From contig CACOHP010000001.1 of NCBI GenBank assembly GCA_902627045.1, positions 156,083 to 220,082 on the forward strand: DNA of 64,000 nt. Reading direction: 5' to 3'. Position 1 is the first letter of the stretch. Every line of letters starts with the position of its first letter. Shown here piece after piece: positions 18,470-30,164 of the stretch. This DNA is from an uncultured Pelagibacteraceae bacterium (lineage in GTDB: Bacteria > Pseudomonadota > Alphaproteobacteria > Pelagibacterales > Pelagibacteraceae). A program made the position numbers and the translations under genes. The notes under the pieces are model-generated. The model did not search any database. It saw nothing but the letters and a program-made list of their open reading frames with translations, and was not told where the DNA came from.

Positions 18470-20901
18470 TGATCGATTTTTTGCTCAAAACTCGTCAATG
18501 GAGTTAAAGTTATACTAAATAATAAATTTTCTGAGGGCTTTAGATCTCTGTCTTCATAGTATGATTTGTTATATTTAATACCTGCTATCAAACAATCATT
18601 CTTATATTCATAAATTAAGTTATAATATTCCGTCAAATTAATTTTTCTATTTCGTCTTGTATTAAATGTTAAATAATTTTCATCATTAAATTTAATAGAC
18701 GTTTTATTTTCAATTGTATTTGTGTCACCAACTACTCCATCTTCCTCTATAAAATTAAATGAAGTATTCACATTTTTAAAATTAATTGATGAGTTCAATG
18801 AATTATATTTTAAAGTATTAAAGTCATTATCTAAAATAAAATCATAAGAAATATTTAAAAATTCTGAGAGATTGTTTGATATTGATCCAAAAATGTTTGA
18901 CTCTTTACCGTTTATTACGCTTGAATGTGGTATGAATTTTTCATTTTTATTTCTATAAACAGTAGCAAGTTTTGCCTCAAAAAATCGATTAATATTATTT
19001 AACTCTGTTTTTTTATATTCTACACCCAAGGTTATTGATTTTCCTTCTTCGAAAGAGTCATCTATAGCAAGTCTATTAATATCAAAAATTCCATCAATAT
19101 TTATCGATCTATCACTAGAGTTATAATCTTTCATATCACCAGGGTTAAATCTAATTGATGCTTTTGGTGTAAAATAATTTATGCTGTCTTCAGTCTGATT
19201 TATCATTGGCAAACTTGAATTGAGCTCTAAAATACCCATAAGCTCGACCTGAGGACTAGATTTATACACACTATCATTTTTTCCTATAGTATTAAGATTT
19301 TTTAAATAAAGGTTATATTCATTTTTAAAACCATAGTTAGTTATGATATCAAAACTTTGAAAATTTAGATCATTTATTATTTTTGTTCTTAAGTTATTAG
19401 TATTTCTTAAATCATTACTGCCGCTAGAACTAAAATTAATTGATCCATTCTCATATTTACTAAATAATTGTTTATCAAAATTATAATAAGGTAATATAAA
19501 TTGAAATCTATCTGAACTAGGTAGATTTAAATCCTCAAATGATTGAAATCCTGTTAAAAAGTTAAAATTATCATTATTTACTATCAATTTTGCCTCAGAA
19601 TTTATTACATCATAGTCATCAGGAGTTGTTTTATTCTTAGATATATTTCCATCAAATATCTTTAAATACGTGTCATTAGAAACTTTTTTAAGTGACACAA
19701 TCAAGTCACTTTGGTTGAAATTCTCCCATGCAAGATTTGCATCAAATTTTGTAAATATATGACTTAAACTATTTTTTTTATCTGAAAGTGATGATTGATA
19801 TCCATCAACATAAGCAAAATCAACTATTGCCGATGAATTCTTATTTTTGACTCTAAACTCATTCTGAAACATTTTTATATCACTATCAAATAAAGTGGGT
19901 CTAAACGTAAAATCTTTATTCTGAGAAATCACATGATAATAAGGTAAATTTATAGATGATCCCAAAACATTAGAATTATTTAAGCTTGGCTTTAACAAAC
20001 CTGATTGTCTTTTAACAGTCGGATCGGGGTGAAAAAATTTTGGGAAATACAATACAGGAATGTTATAAATTTTTATTATAGCATCATCATAAATAAGTTG
20101 TTTTTTATTTTTATCGTGGGTAATTTCACCAGCAGTGACAACCCAAGGTGGGCAATCAGTGTCATCATTGCAACTTGTAAAAACTCCTTCTTTAATCTTG
20201 GTAATATTATTTTTACTCTGAGCAGATACACCTTTTAATCTAGGATCATTTTTTAAGTTATCAAATATATCTTTCTTTAAATTAATTTGTATATTTTTTG
20301 CAACAAAACCTTTTTTTTTAAAATCAAAAGTTCCACTTTCAAAAAATAATTTATCATTTTGTGGTAAATTATAATCTAAATTTACTAAAATCTTTTCACC
20401 TTTTAGCAATTCATCGTTAATAGAAAAACTGAATTTTTTTAATTCTATATAGGTTTGCTCATCATTATCTAATATTGAGGTATTTTCATTTGAACTTAAT
20501 ATTTTTTTATTTCTTAAGAAAAAAACGTCAGTTGAATTAAAAATAAATCTCGAGGAAATTTCACTTTTAGTTTTACCTTTACTAAATATTTTTTCATTAT
20601 TTCTTTCATAAGTAATATTATTTGAATAGATGTTGTAGTTATTAATTGTATCTTTTATTACAACATTACCATTAGCATTTAGTATATTTTCTATTTTTTT
20701 ATAAATAAAATTATCAGCTTCAATTAAAATCCCATCGCCAGTTAAAATTTCACCTCTCTTTGAGCCTATAATTTTATTTCCATCTTCTAAGATTTCTATT
20801 TCAGAGACATTAAAATCAAATTGATCTTGTGCTTTAGATAGCTCTATTAAAAAAAAATTTAGAAAAACAAATGTCAGAGTAGATAAAATTTTATTTTTCA
20901 T
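18466..20901 (-). CDS. lptD: LPS assembly protein LptD
   Basis: N-terminal OstA-like domain, large beta-barrel-like C-terminus, upstream of surA-pdxA-ksgA. Confidence 0.88.
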   Translation of the reverse strand: MKNKILSTLTFVFLNFFLIELSKAQDQFDFNVSEIEILEDGNKIIGSKRGEILTGDGILIEADNFIYKKIENILNANGNVVIKDTINNYNIYSNNITYERNNEKIFSKGKTKSEISSRFIFNSTDVFFLRNKKILSSNENTSILDNDEQTYIELKKFSFSINDELLKGEKILVNLDYNLPQNDKLFFESGTFDFKKKGFVAKNIQINLKKDIFDNLKNDPRLKGVSAQSKNNITKIKEGVFTSCNDDTDCPPWVVTAGEITHDKNKKQLIYDDAIIKIYNIPVLYFPKFFHPDPTVKRQSGLLKPSLNNSNVLGSSINLPYYHVISQNKDFTFRPTLFDSDIKMFQNEFRVKNKNSSAIVDFAYVDGYQSSLSDKKNSLSHIFTKFDANLAWENFNQSDLIVSLKKVSNDTYLKIFDGNISKNKTTPDDYDVINSEAKLIVNNDNFNFLTGFQSFEDLNLPSSDRFQFILPYYNFDKQLFSKYENGSINFSSSGSNDLRNTNNLRTKIINDLNFQSFDIITNYGFKNEYNLYLKNLNTIGKNDSVYKSSPQVELMGILELNSSLPMINQTEDSINYFTPKASIRFNPGDMKDYNSSDRSINIDGIFDINRLAIDDSFEEGKSITLGVEYKKTELNNINRFFEAKLATVYRNKNEKFIPHSSVINGKESNIFGSISNNLSEFLNISYDFILDNDFNTLKYNSLNSSINFKNVNTSFNFIEEDGVVGDTNTIENKTSIKFNDENYLTFNTRRNRKINLTEYYNLIYEYKNDCLIAGIKYNKSYYEDRDLKPSENLLFSITLTPLTSFEQKIDQ

Positions 20902-21964
20902 TAAATCTTCTAATCATTAAAGAGTTTAAAACTGTTAGTAAGATTATAGGCAATAGAACTGAACCAAATAAATTAATTTTTTCTGTTTTTCCAAGAACAT
21001 TAAAAAAGTTAAATAAGTAATATATTACCACAGAAAAGAACAAGCCGATTGAAATTTTAACAATTGAACTCTTTATTTTTTTGGTGCCCATCATAATGAC
21101 ACTCGAAAATATAGTCATCAACATCAGATAAACTGGAAAAGAAATAAGTTTTAAAAGTTGAATATCAATCTCTATTAAAGAATAATTTAAAGACTTGTAA
21201 TTTTTTCTTAACTCAAAAAGCTCCAAAATTGATAAAGAGGACAGATTGGAGAAAAGATTCTGGATAATCAAATAATCAAAATTAGTAGTCATATTTAAAA
21301 TTTCATATTTTTGCTTTGTACTTTTGTCAAAAACTCTAGGTTCATATATTATCCAATTTTTATTAGATATATCAATTTTTGGGCTCACAATATTTCTTTT
21401 AATTTCAAAATCTTTATTAAATTCAGAAATATAGGCATCTGTTAAATAATTTTGATCAATTTTTACAGAATTGATAATTAAAATCCTTTCATCAATAATA
21501 TCTTTAATCCATAGGCCATTTTTAGTGATGACTGCAAGATATTTTCCATCAGAAGTATAATTTGTTTTAAGGTCTAAATAAAAATTTTTTAAACTTGAAG
21601 AAAAACTATAAAATAAAGTTATAATTAATATACCTAAAAAGAAACTCATAATACTTATTATAAATAAAATTTTTGAGTTTTCGAGACCAGAGTACTTAAA
21701 AATACTTAACTGATTATTATTTAATAATGTAATGAAAAAAAGTTGAGTAGAAATAAGAAAAATAAAAGGAAACATTTCAAATATAAAAGTAGGTGAATTG
21801 AGAAGTGATAAATATACTGGAAAATAATTGTCAACATTAATATCTTTAAAAAAATCTAATTCACTTAATAGATTAAGTATAAAAATTAAACTAAACATTA
21901 TTAATGAAACATAAAAAAATGAATTTAAATAGGTTTTACTTATGAATTTTATATATGTTTTCAT
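20891..21964 (-). CDS. lptG: LPS export permease LptG
   Basis: YjgP/YjgQ-type permease topology, paired with lptF and lptD. Confidence 0.82.
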   Translation of the reverse strand: MKTYIKFISKTYLNSFFYVSLIMFSLIFILNLLSELDFFKDINVDNYFPVYLSLLNSPTFIFEMFPFIFLISTQLFFITLLNNNQLSIFKYSGLENSKILFIISIMSFFLGILIITLFYSFSSSLKNFYLDLKTNYTSDGKYLAVITKNGLWIKDIIDERILIINSVKIDQNYLTDAYISEFNKDFEIKRNIVSPKIDISNKNWIIYEPRVFDKSTKQKYEILNMTTNFDYLIIQNLFSNLSSLSILELFELRKNYKSLNYSLIEIDIQLLKLISFPVYLMLMTIFSSVIMMGTKKIKSSIVKISIGLFFSVVIYYLFNFFNVLGKTEKINLFGSVLLPIILLTVLNSLMIRRFNEK

Positions 21965-23103
21965 TTTTTTTCCTTAAAAGAATTCAAATTTAAGTGAATT
22001 ATTGAATATATTAAAACCATTATAACTACAGGAATCATAAAAATTTTGATATTTTCCAAAATATTATCTTTGACAAATCTTAAACTCATTTCAGAAGAAA
22101 TAATTATTGATAATCCAAATAAAAAAATAAAAATTCTATAATTAAAATAGTTTATATTTTCTTTTGATTTAAGTAATAGGAACAAAATTGCTAACATTAA
22201 AGGTGGAATATAAAAAGGAATAACAAATCTTTTGTATAACTCTTTTATGATATTATTTAGATTTGATGGAAGACAATTTTCAATCACAACATTTTTTGTA
22301 TCTATATTAAAAAAATTTAAATTATTGAGCTTTAAATAACATTTAATCAATTTAGAAGTAGATACCTCTTGAGTTTTTATATAAGTGGTAGTATTAGTTT
22401 GCAAATTTTTTAAATTAAAGTCAGATTTTGAAAATCTGAAATTTGTAATTTTGTTGTTGACAAAATTAATTGTTTCTCCTTCATATAAAACTAATATTTG
22501 AGTATTCTTTTTATTAACAAACTTTCCTCTTTTCGCATATGTAATTTGAAAATTATCTATATTTTCCTCTTTTTTTAAATAAATATTTATTAAATTTCCA
22601 TCATTATCTTTACCGTCACTGTAAATTGTAACATTTTTTATTGTATCATTAAATTTTTTTTGTTTAATAAAACTTTCCAAAAAATTAACAGAGGATGTTC
22701 TTAAAAAAGATCTTGCTTTATCTTGTGCACTAGGAACTATGAAGGCTGATAAAGTTATTTGAATAAATGTTAAAAAAATTGAAAAAATAAATAAAAAATT
22801 TATGAGTTGAATTTTATTGACACCAAAATTCCAGAATATAATTAATTCGTTGTTTAATTCATATTTTGAAATTACATAAAAAAAACTAAAAAAAAATACA
22901 AAAGGTAAAACCTTGCTAATTATCTTTGGAAAGTTTAGTAATGAATAGTTAATATATACCAAATAATCTCGGCCATCTTCTATCATTATATCTAAAAAAT
23001 TAACTGCCTGAAATACCCAGATAATAATACTCGCGCTAAAAAGGGTAATTAGAAAAAAGGTCAAACAATCGATTAATAATTTTCTAAATAAAATTTTTTC
23101 CAT
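21961..23103 (-). CDS. lptF: LPS export permease LptF
   Basis: YjgP/YjgQ-type permease topology; 4-bp overlap with lptG. Confidence 0.82.
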   Translation of the reverse strand: MEKILFRKLLIDCLTFFLITLFSASIIIWVFQAVNFLDIMIEDGRDYLVYINYSLLNFPKIISKVLPFVFFFSFFYVISKYELNNELIIFWNFGVNKIQLINFLFIFSIFLTFIQITLSAFIVPSAQDKARSFLRTSSVNFLESFIKQKKFNDTIKNVTIYSDGKDNDGNLINIYLKKEENIDNFQITYAKRGKFVNKKNTQILVLYEGETINFVNNKITNFRFSKSDFNLKNLQTNTTTYIKTQEVSTSKLIKCYLKLNNLNFFNIDTKNVVIENCLPSNLNNIIKELYKRFVIPFYIPPLMLAILFLLLKSKENINYFNYRIFIFLFGLSIIISSEMSLRFVKDNILENIKIFMIPVVIMVLIYSIIHLNLNSFKEKK

Positions 23104-23186
23104 TGAAATCTTGCAAAATAGTAATTATATATTTTCAACTAATAGTTTACAATTAATATGCAACCTAAAGTACATAAATATAGAAA

Positions 23187-24644
23187 ATGTCAATAAAAAT
23201 CAGCTTTAATAAAAGCCTTACTGGAAAAATATCCTCAAATTTAGTCTTATTTGTTGATGATAAATTTAATACGAAATCAATCAAGAAATTTATTACCACT
23301 TCAGAGTTTTCTTACATATCTGATCTCTTGAAAACAAATGATCTAAAAAAAAAATTATTAGTTTTTGATATTAATTCAAAAAAAAAAATAGTTTTAGTTT
23401 CAATCAAAAAAAACATTAAAAATCATGATATTGAAAATTTAGGTGCTGAATTTTATAACCTTATTAAACACGGAAAAAATACTAAATATTTTATCAGTTC
23501 TGAAAGCGTTGTAAATAACGACAAAAATTTTATTGGCCATTTCATTCACGGAATGAAGCTGAAGTCTTATGATTTCAAAAAATATAAATCAAAAAATGAA
23601 AAAAAATTAATTAATATAAATGTTGTTGGGAAAAAAAATAATATTACTCTTAAAGATCAATTGAAGTTTAGAGCACTAGAGGAAGGAACTTTTTATGCAA
23701 GAGATTTAGTATCAGAACCTGGCAATATATTACACCCAGATGAATATGCAAAAAGAATAAAAGCATTAAAAAAATATGGTCTAAAAATAAATGTTTATGA
23801 TCAAAAAAATTTAAAAAAACTTGGTATGAACGCTTTATTAGGTGTAGGTCAAGGAAGTATAAGAGGTTCATACCTTGTTACTATGGAGTGGAGAGGTGTT
23901 AAAAATAATTCAAAACCTTTAGCTTTTATTGGTAAAGGAGTTTGTTTTGATACAGGTGGATATTCTTTAAAACCTGCAAAATTTATGGAGGATATGACTT
24001 ATGATATGGCTGGTTCAGCAGCTGTAGTTGGGTTAATGAAGAATCTCGCAATAAGAAAAGCAAAAATTAACGCAGTGGGTGTAGTAGGGCTAGTTGAAAA
24101 TATGGTGAGTGGTAATGCCCAAAGACCAGGTGACATAGTAAAATCTTATAGTGGAAAAACAATTGAAGTTTTAAATACGGATGCAGAGGGAAGATTAGTT
24201 TTAGCTGATGCAATTACATTTACAGAAAAAAAATTTAAACCCAAATTTATGATTGATTTAGCTACTTTAACAGGTGCAATAATTGTTTCTTTAGGATCTG
24301 AATATGCGGGTCTTTTTTCTAATAATGACAAATTATCTAAAGAGTTGATTGAAGCAGGTGAAAAAGTTGAGGAAAAATTATGGAGAATGCCTTTGCATAA
24401 AAATTTCGATAAATTAATAAATTCCAAAAATGCTGATATGCAAAATATAAATTATGTTGGAGGTGCAGGCTCAACAACTGCAGCACAATTTTTACAAAGA
24501 TTTATTTTGAATAAAACTCCTTGGGCGCATTTAGATATTGCAGGAATGGCTTTTTCAAAATATGGAGGTGCGCTAAATTCAGGTGGTGCTACCGGTTATG
24601 GAGTGAGATTGTTAAATCAATTAATTGAAGATTATTATGAGTAA
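23187..24644 (+). CDS. pepA: Leucyl aminopeptidase (M17)
   Basis: [28 protein letters not shown]. Confidence 0.97.
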   Translation: MSIKISFNKSLTGKISSNLVLFVDDKFNTKSIKKFITTSEFSYISDLLKTNDLKKKLLVFDINSKKKIVLVSIKKNIKNHDIENLGAEFYNLIKHGKNTKYFISSESVVNNDKNFIGHFIHGMKLKSYDFKKYKSKNEKKLININVVGKKNNITLKDQLKFRALEEGTFYARDLVSEPGNILHPDEYAKRIKALKKYGLKINVYDQKNLKKLGMNALLGVGQGSIRGSYLVTMEWRGVKNNSKPLAFIGKGVCFDTGGYSLKPAKFMEDMTYDMAGSAAVVGLMKNLAIRKAKINAVGVVGLVENMVSGNAQRPGDIVKSYSGKTIEVLNTDAEGRLVLADAITFTEKKFKPKFMIDLATLTGAIIVSLGSEYAGLFSNNDKLSKELIEAGEKVEEKLWRMPLHKNFDKLINSKNADMQNINYVGGAGSTTAAQFLQRFILNKTPWAHLDIAGMAFSKYGGALNSGGATGYGVRLLNQLIEDYYE

Positions 24645-25047
24645 TATTGAACAAACATTATCAATAATTAAACCAGATGCAGTAGAGAGAAATCTAGATG
24701 GTCAAATTAAAGAAATGTTTTCAATTAATGGTTTCACAATTGTACAGGAAAAAAAAATTCAAATAGAAAAACAAGAGGCAGAAAAATTTTATAAAGTCCA
24801 TGAAACAAAGCCATTTTATGATGATTTATGCACTTACCTATCATCAGGACCAATAGTCGTAATGATACTTGAAAAAGAAAACGCTATTTTAGCTAATAGA
24901 GAATTAATGGGATCAACGAATCCAAAAGATGCCGCAGAGGGTACAATAAGAAAAAAATTTGGAATATCTATTGATAAAAATTCTGTACATGGCTCAGATA
25001 GTGCAGAGAATGCAAAAATTGAAATTGACTTTTTCTTTAAGTCCTAG
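24637..25047 (+). CDS. ndk: Nucleoside diphosphate kinase
   Basis: [19 protein letters not shown]...[20 protein letters not shown]...[16 protein letters not shown]. Confidence 0.97.
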   Translation: MSNIEQTLSIIKPDAVERNLDGQIKEMFSINGFTIVQEKKIQIEKQEAEKFYKVHETKPFYDDLCTYLSSGPIVVMILEKENAILANRELMGSTNPKDAAEGTIRKKFGISIDKNSVHGSDSAENAKIEIDFFFKS

Positions 25048-25642
25048 ACAGTATTTCTTTTAAAGCCTTTGGATATAACAAGTGCTCCTGTTTTAGAATT
25101 TTCTTTGACAAGGATTTTGGATTATCTTTTTTGTTAATTTTTACCTTTTTCTGAATAATGATTTTTCCAGAATCTAATTTTGAGTTGACAAAATGAACAG
25201 TACATCCTGAAAATTTTTCTTTGTTAAGTATAGCTCTTTCATGAGTGTTTAATCCTTTATATTTAGGTAGTAGTGAAGGATGTATATTCAATATTTTACC
25301 ATTAAATCTTTTAATGAAACTTTTTGAGAGTATTTTCATAAATCCTGCTAGACAAATTAATTGAATTTCTCTTTTTTTTAAAATATTAAAAATTTTTCTC
25401 TCATCTTTATTTTTTTGTTTGAAGTCAAAAATTTTAAAATCAATTTTATTTTTCTTTAAATATCGAATAGCATTACTTTTTTTATTACTGGATATAACTA
25501 AGTCAACATTGATTAAGGAGTATTTTTTTTTTGAATATTTAATTAGATTTTTCATATTACTTCCGTTACCAGAGATAAATATTGCTGTTCTTTTTTTAAT
25601 TCCAATTAATTCTTCCATGTAATTTGACTTGTTTTGTTCCAC
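25037..25642 (-). CDS. purN: Phosphoribosylglycinamide formyltransferase (true start may be internal, MEELIG at 25618)
   Basis: ISGNGSNMKNLI, NIHPSLLPKYKGLNTH, GCTVHFV. Confidence 0.95.
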   Translation of the reverse strand: MEQNKSNYMEELIGIKKRTAIFISGNGSNMKNLIKYSKKKYSLINVDLVISSNKKSNAIRYLKKNKIDFKIFDFKQKNKDERKIFNILKKREIQLICLAGFMKILSKSFIKRFNGKILNIHPSLLPKYKGLNTHERAILNKEKFSGCTVHFVNSKLDSGKIIIQKKVKINKKDNPKSLSKKILKQEHLLYPKALKEILSRT

Positions 25643-26624
25643 TAAGTATTTTTCCTATAATATATGGCTTATATTTCTTAGGAAAAAATTTTTTAACCTT
25701 ACTTAAATTATTTGGATTTATAACTAGACAAAAACCAACACCACAATTAAATGTTTTCAACATTTCTTCATCACTTATATTATGACCTCTTAACCAACGA
25801 AATATTTTAAGAGGGTTAATCTTAAATAAATTTATTTTAGCGTTAAGATTGTTTGGCAAAATTCTTTTTAAGTTGTCAACTATTCCTCCTCCTGTAATAT
25901 TTGCACATCCATTAAGCAGATTATTGTCAATAAGTTTCAAAACCTCATTAACATAAATTTTAGTAGGCTTAATTAATTGTTTTTTTAGAAATTGATCTTT
26001 ATTTAAATTTATTTTTTTTATATTTATCAATCTTCTTACTAATGAATATCCATTTGAGTGTAATCCACTAGATGGAACTGCTAGAATCAAGTCATCTTTT
26101 TTAATCTTTTTCCCATTAGGTATTTTTTTTTCCTCAACTATTCCCACAGCAAAACCTGCAATATCAAATTTATTCTTAGCATATGTTCCTGGCATCTCAG
26201 CAGTTTCACCACCAACTAAACTACACTTTGAAATTTTACATCCTTTTATAATTCCGCTTAAAATTGATTTTAACTTTGGTAAATCTATTTTGTTGATTGA
26301 TATATAATCTAAAAAAAATAATGGTTTCGCACCCTGAACTATTAAATCATTTACACTCATAGCAACGAGGTCAATTCCTATAGTGTTAAATTTATTAATT
26401 AGATTTGCGATTTCAATTTTTGTTCCAACTCCGTCTGTGCAAGCTACAATTTTGGGATTTTTTAAATTTCTAGGAATATCCATGATTGAGCCAAAACCAC
26501 CAATGTTATTCAACTTTTTTTTGCCTTTTTTTCTTGTAGAAATGCTAGAAATGAATTTAACAAATTTATCAGCAGCATTAATGTCAACACCACTTTTTTT
26601 ATATGTTAATATATTTTTACTCAT
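25596..26624 (-). CDS. purM: Phosphoribosylformylglycinamidine cyclo-ligase
   Basis: ACTDGVGTKIEIA, GIDLVAMSVNDLIVQGAKPLFFLDYIS, GGETAEMPGTY. Confidence 0.97.
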   Translation of the reverse strand: MSKNILTYKKSGVDINAADKFVKFISSISTRKKGKKKLNNIGGFGSIMDIPRNLKNPKIVACTDGVGTKIEIANLINKFNTIGIDLVAMSVNDLIVQGAKPLFFLDYISINKIDLPKLKSILSGIIKGCKISKCSLVGGETAEMPGTYAKNKFDIAGFAVGIVEEKKIPNGKKIKKDDLILAVPSSGLHSNGYSLVRRLINIKKINLNKDQFLKKQLIKPTKIYVNEVLKLIDNNLLNGCANITGGGIVDNLKRILPNNLNAKINLFKINPLKIFRWLRGHNISDEEMLKTFNCGVGFCLVINPNNLSKVKKFFPKKYKPYIIGKILSGTKQVKLHGRINWN

Positions 26625-26635
26625 CAATTTTTATT

Positions 26636-27715
26636 ATGATATTTAAACTAAAAAAATGTATTCCTAAAATCTTATATATTTTTTTTGTTTTACTATCTTT
26701 AAATATATTTTTTTTTTCCACAGATAAGATTTTTGCTAAGTCCTTCGATATAGAAAACATAGATATATCAAGACCATTTGAAATAAACTTCGACAAAAAT
26801 CAGGTAATAAATGAAGGGTTTGAACGTGCTTTTTTTGAATTAATTTCATTAATAGTGAGTTCAAGCGATAGAAATAAAATAAAAAACATTAAATTAAATG
26901 AACTTAAAGGAATGATTGAGTCATTTTCTATACAAGAGGAAAAATTTATTAACGAAATATATTATGTAAATTTGGGAGTATCCTTCAACAAAAAAAAAAT
27001 CTATAAATATCTAGAAGAAAGAAATATTTTTCCTTCAATACCAAATAAAAAAAAATTTTTATTTATTCCAATTATTATAGATGAAAATAAAAAAGATCTT
27101 TTAATCTTTAATAATAACGAAGTATTTAAAAATTGGAATATAAATTTAGAAAAAACGCATTTAATAAAATATTTATTACCAACAGAAGATCTTGAGGATT
27201 TGAATCAGATAAAGAAAAATTATGAAATTATTGAACAATACAATTTTAAAGAGGTAATTTCAAAATATAATATAAATGACTCAATTATATCACTAATCTT
27301 TAGAGATAATGATGGTATAAGAGTTTTATCAAGAATAACTTACAATAACAATGTAGTCATAAAAAATAAGTCTTTTGCCTTAAAAGATTTAAATGATACA
27401 GACCAAGTAAATAAATTAATTAAAGAATTAAAACTAGTTTATGAAGATCATTGGAAAAAAATAAATCAAATCAACACCTCAATAAAGCTTTTATTAAATA
27501 TTAAAATAAGCAATAAAGATAGTAAAATTTTATCTGATTTTGAAAAAAATTTGAATAATCTAGATTTAATAAATTATTTTTTTATAACTAAATTTGATAA
27601 AGATTATACTTATTATCAAGTAATTTTTAATGGAACCCCAAGTACCTTTTTAAAAACAATGGAAGAAAAAAACTACAATTTCAATACTCAAAATAAAATT
27701 TGGTCAATTAGATGA
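26636..27715 (+). CDS. DUF2066-like exported protein
   Basis: N-terminal signal/TM (MIFKLKKCIPKILYIFFVLLSLNIFFFS); between purM and hda-like gene. Confidence 0.55.
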   Translation: MIFKLKKCIPKILYIFFVLLSLNIFFFSTDKIFAKSFDIENIDISRPFEINFDKNQVINEGFERAFFELISLIVSSSDRNKIKNIKLNELKGMIESFSIQEEKFINEIYYVNLGVSFNKKKIYKYLEERNIFPSIPNKKKFLFIPIIIDENKKDLLIFNNNEVFKNWNINLEKTHLIKYLLPTEDLEDLNQIKKNYEIIEQYNFKEVISKYNINDSIISLIFRDNDGIRVLSRITYNNNVVIKNKSFALKDLNDTDQVNKLIKELKLVYEDHWKKINQINTSIKLLLNIKISNKDSKILSDFEKNLNNLDLINYFFITKFDKDYTYYQVIFNGTPSTFLKTMEEKNYNFNTQNKIWSIR

Positions 27716-27725
27716 CAAAAGACAT

Positions 27726-28379
27726 ATGGATCAAAAAATTTTAAAATTTACACACGAAAAAAATCTAAAAGACAGTGATTTTTTTGTATCTAAAAGCAAT
27801 AAACATGTCCATGATTTTTTAACAAGTTGGCCAAATTGGGAAAAAAATCTTGTAAATATATGTGGAGAAAACTTTTCCGGTAAAAGTCATTTAATAAATA
27901 TTTTTATAAAAAAATTTAATGGTGTTATTTTTAATGCTGATACATTTGATAACGATAATTTGTCAAGTTTAGATATTCATCAAAATATAGTCTTAGAAGA
28001 TTTAAAAAATAAATTTAATGAAAAATTAATCTATACTTTAATCAATACTGTAGAGCAAAATAACAAATATCTTATTATTACATCATACAGACCCGTATCT
28101 GAGTTAAATTTTAATCTAAATGATTTAAAATCAAGAGCGAAAAATTTTTTGATACAAGATATTCAAAAACCTGATGATGAGTTGATTTTCGCGCTTTTAA
28201 TTAAGAATTTATCAGATCGACAGATTACAATTGAAAAAAAGTTAGTTAATTACATAGTTAAAAGAATTCATAGATCTTATAGTAAAATATTTGATTTTAT
28301 ATATAAGATCGACGAAATGAGTTTAAAAAAAAAAAAATCTATTAATATAAATTTAATTAAGCAAATCTTAGGAGAATAA
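27726..28379 (+). CDS. hda: Hda/DnaA-like AAA ATPase (regulatory inactivation of DnaA)
   Basis: SNKHVHDFLTSWPNWEKNLVNICGENFSGKSHLI; DnaA-like small ATPase. Confidence 0.8.
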   Translation: MDQKILKFTHEKNLKDSDFFVSKSNKHVHDFLTSWPNWEKNLVNICGENFSGKSHLINIFIKKFNGVIFNADTFDNDNLSSLDIHQNIVLEDLKNKFNEKLIYTLINTVEQNNKYLIITSYRPVSELNFNLNDLKSRAKNFLIQDIQKPDDELIFALLIKNLSDRQITIEKKLVNYIVKRIHRSYSKIFDFIYKIDEMSLKKKKSININLIKQILGE

Positions 28380-30164
28380 TTGAACATTTATAGAAGTCAT
28401 AATTGTGATGAACTAAGAAAAAAAGATGTTGGTAAAAAAGTATTACTCTCTGGATGGATAAATAAAAAAAGAGATCATGGTAATCTTTTATTTGTTGATT
28501 TAAGAGATAATTATGGGATTACACAATGTATAATTGATAAAGAAAACCAAAACTTTTCAATTCTTGAAAAAATGCAACTTGAAACAGTTATAAGAATTGA
28601 TGGGGAAGTTGTTAACAGATCAGATGACACAATTAATAAAGAAATAAATACAGGAGAAGTAGAAGTTGTTATAAAAAACTTTAATGTTCTAGGAACATGC
28701 AAAGAGCTCCCAATGCCAATATTTAGTGACCAAGAATATTCTGAGGAGATTAGATTAAAATATAGATTTTTAGATTTAAGAAGAAAAAAAATTCATGAAA
28801 ATATTATTCTAAGATCAAAAGTAATTTCCTTTATAAGAAATGAGATGAATAATCTTGGTTTTTTAGAATATCAGACACCAATTTTGACATCATCAAGTCC
28901 TGAGGGAGCAAGAGATTTTTTAGTTCCAAGTAGGTTAAATCCCGGAAAATTTTATGCGCTTCCTCAAGCTCCTCAACAATTCAAGCAATTAATTATGGTT
29001 TCAGGATTTGATAAATATTTTCAAATTGCACCATGTTTTAGAGATGAAGATGCTAGAGCAGATAGAAGTCCCGGTGAGTTTTACCAATTAGACTTAGAGA
29101 TGTCTTTTGTTGAACAAGAGGATATTTTTAATGTCGTAGAAACTCTTTTAGTAAATACTTTTAAGAAATTCTCAAAAAAAAAATTATTACAAATAAAATT
29201 TCCAAGAATTCCTTACAAGGAGTCTATGATCAAGTATGGAACAGACAAACCTGATCTTAGGAACCCTTTAATAATTAACGATATAACTGAGATCTTTTCA
29301 AGAGAGGATGTCAAATTTGATATCTTTAAAAAATTAGTTAAATCTGGTTATAAAGTAAGATGTATAATTACAAAAAATACAAAAAATAAACCTAGAAGTT
29401 TTTTTGATGGGATTGATAAATGGGCAAAAAATCAAGGAGCATCTGGTATGGCTTATTTCACTTTTGAAAAAGACAAAGAAGTTTTTGGTAAAGGGCCTGT
29501 GGGAAAATTTTTTTCAAAAGCAGCACTAGAAGAGTTAATGAAAAAAACAGGTGCTAATATAGGTGATAGTATCTTTTTTGCGTGTAATAAAGAAAAAGAT
29601 TTAGAGACAATAACTTCACTAGCTAGAAATAAAATTGCTAAAGATTTAGATTTAATAGATGAAAACATTTTTGCATTTTGTTGGATTGTTGATTACCCAA
29701 TGTATGAGATAGATCAAGAGACAAAAAAGATTAATTTCAGTCATAATCCATTTTCCATGCCCCAGGGAGATACAAATAAAATTAATTTTGATAAACCTCT
29801 TGAAATATTGGCTTATCAGTATGATATTGTATGTAATGGAATTGAGTTATCCTCTGGTGCTATCAGAAATCATATTCCTGAGTTAATGTACAAGTTATTT
29901 TCTATAGCTGGATATGATAAAAACCAAGTCAATCAAAAATTTAGTGGAATGATAAACGCACTGAGTTATGGTGCACCTCCACATGGTGGTATTGCCCCAG
30001 GTTTAGATCGAATAGTTATGCTTTTAGCAAATGAAAAAAACATAAGAGAAGTCACAATGTTTCCAATGAATCAGAATGCGCAGGACTTGATGATGAACGC
30101 TCCTTCAGAGGTTAGCAATGATCAATTAAAAGAATTGAATATTTCATTAAAAATAAAAAAATAA
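28380..30164 (+). CDS. aspS: Aspartyl-tRNA synthetase (TTG start)
   Basis: LSGWINKKRDHGNLLFVDLRDNYG, QAPQQFKQLIMVSGFDKYFQIAPCFRDEDARADRSPGEFYQLD, GGIAPGLDRIVML. Confidence 0.97.
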   Translation: MNIYRSHNCDELRKKDVGKKVLLSGWINKKRDHGNLLFVDLRDNYGITQCIIDKENQNFSILEKMQLETVIRIDGEVVNRSDDTINKEINTGEVEVVIKNFNVLGTCKELPMPIFSDQEYSEEIRLKYRFLDLRRKKIHENIILRSKVISFIRNEMNNLGFLEYQTPILTSSSPEGARDFLVPSRLNPGKFYALPQAPQQFKQLIMVSGFDKYFQIAPCFRDEDARADRSPGEFYQLDLEMSFVEQEDIFNVVETLLVNTFKKFSKKKLLQIKFPRIPYKESMIKYGTDKPDLRNPLIINDITEIFSREDVKFDIFKKLVKSGYKVRCIITKNTKNKPRSFFDGIDKWAKNQGASGMAYFTFEKDKEVFGKGPVGKFFSKAALEELMKKTGANIGDSIFFACNKEKDLETITSLARNKIAKDLDLIDENIFAFCWIVDYPMYEIDQETKKINFSHNPFSMPQGDTNKINFDKPLEILAYQYDIVCNGIELSSGAIRNHIPELMYKLFSIAGYDKNQVNQKFSGMINALSYGAPPHGGIAPGLDRIVMLLANEKNIREVTMFPMNQNAQDLMMNAPSEVSNDQLKELNISLKIKK

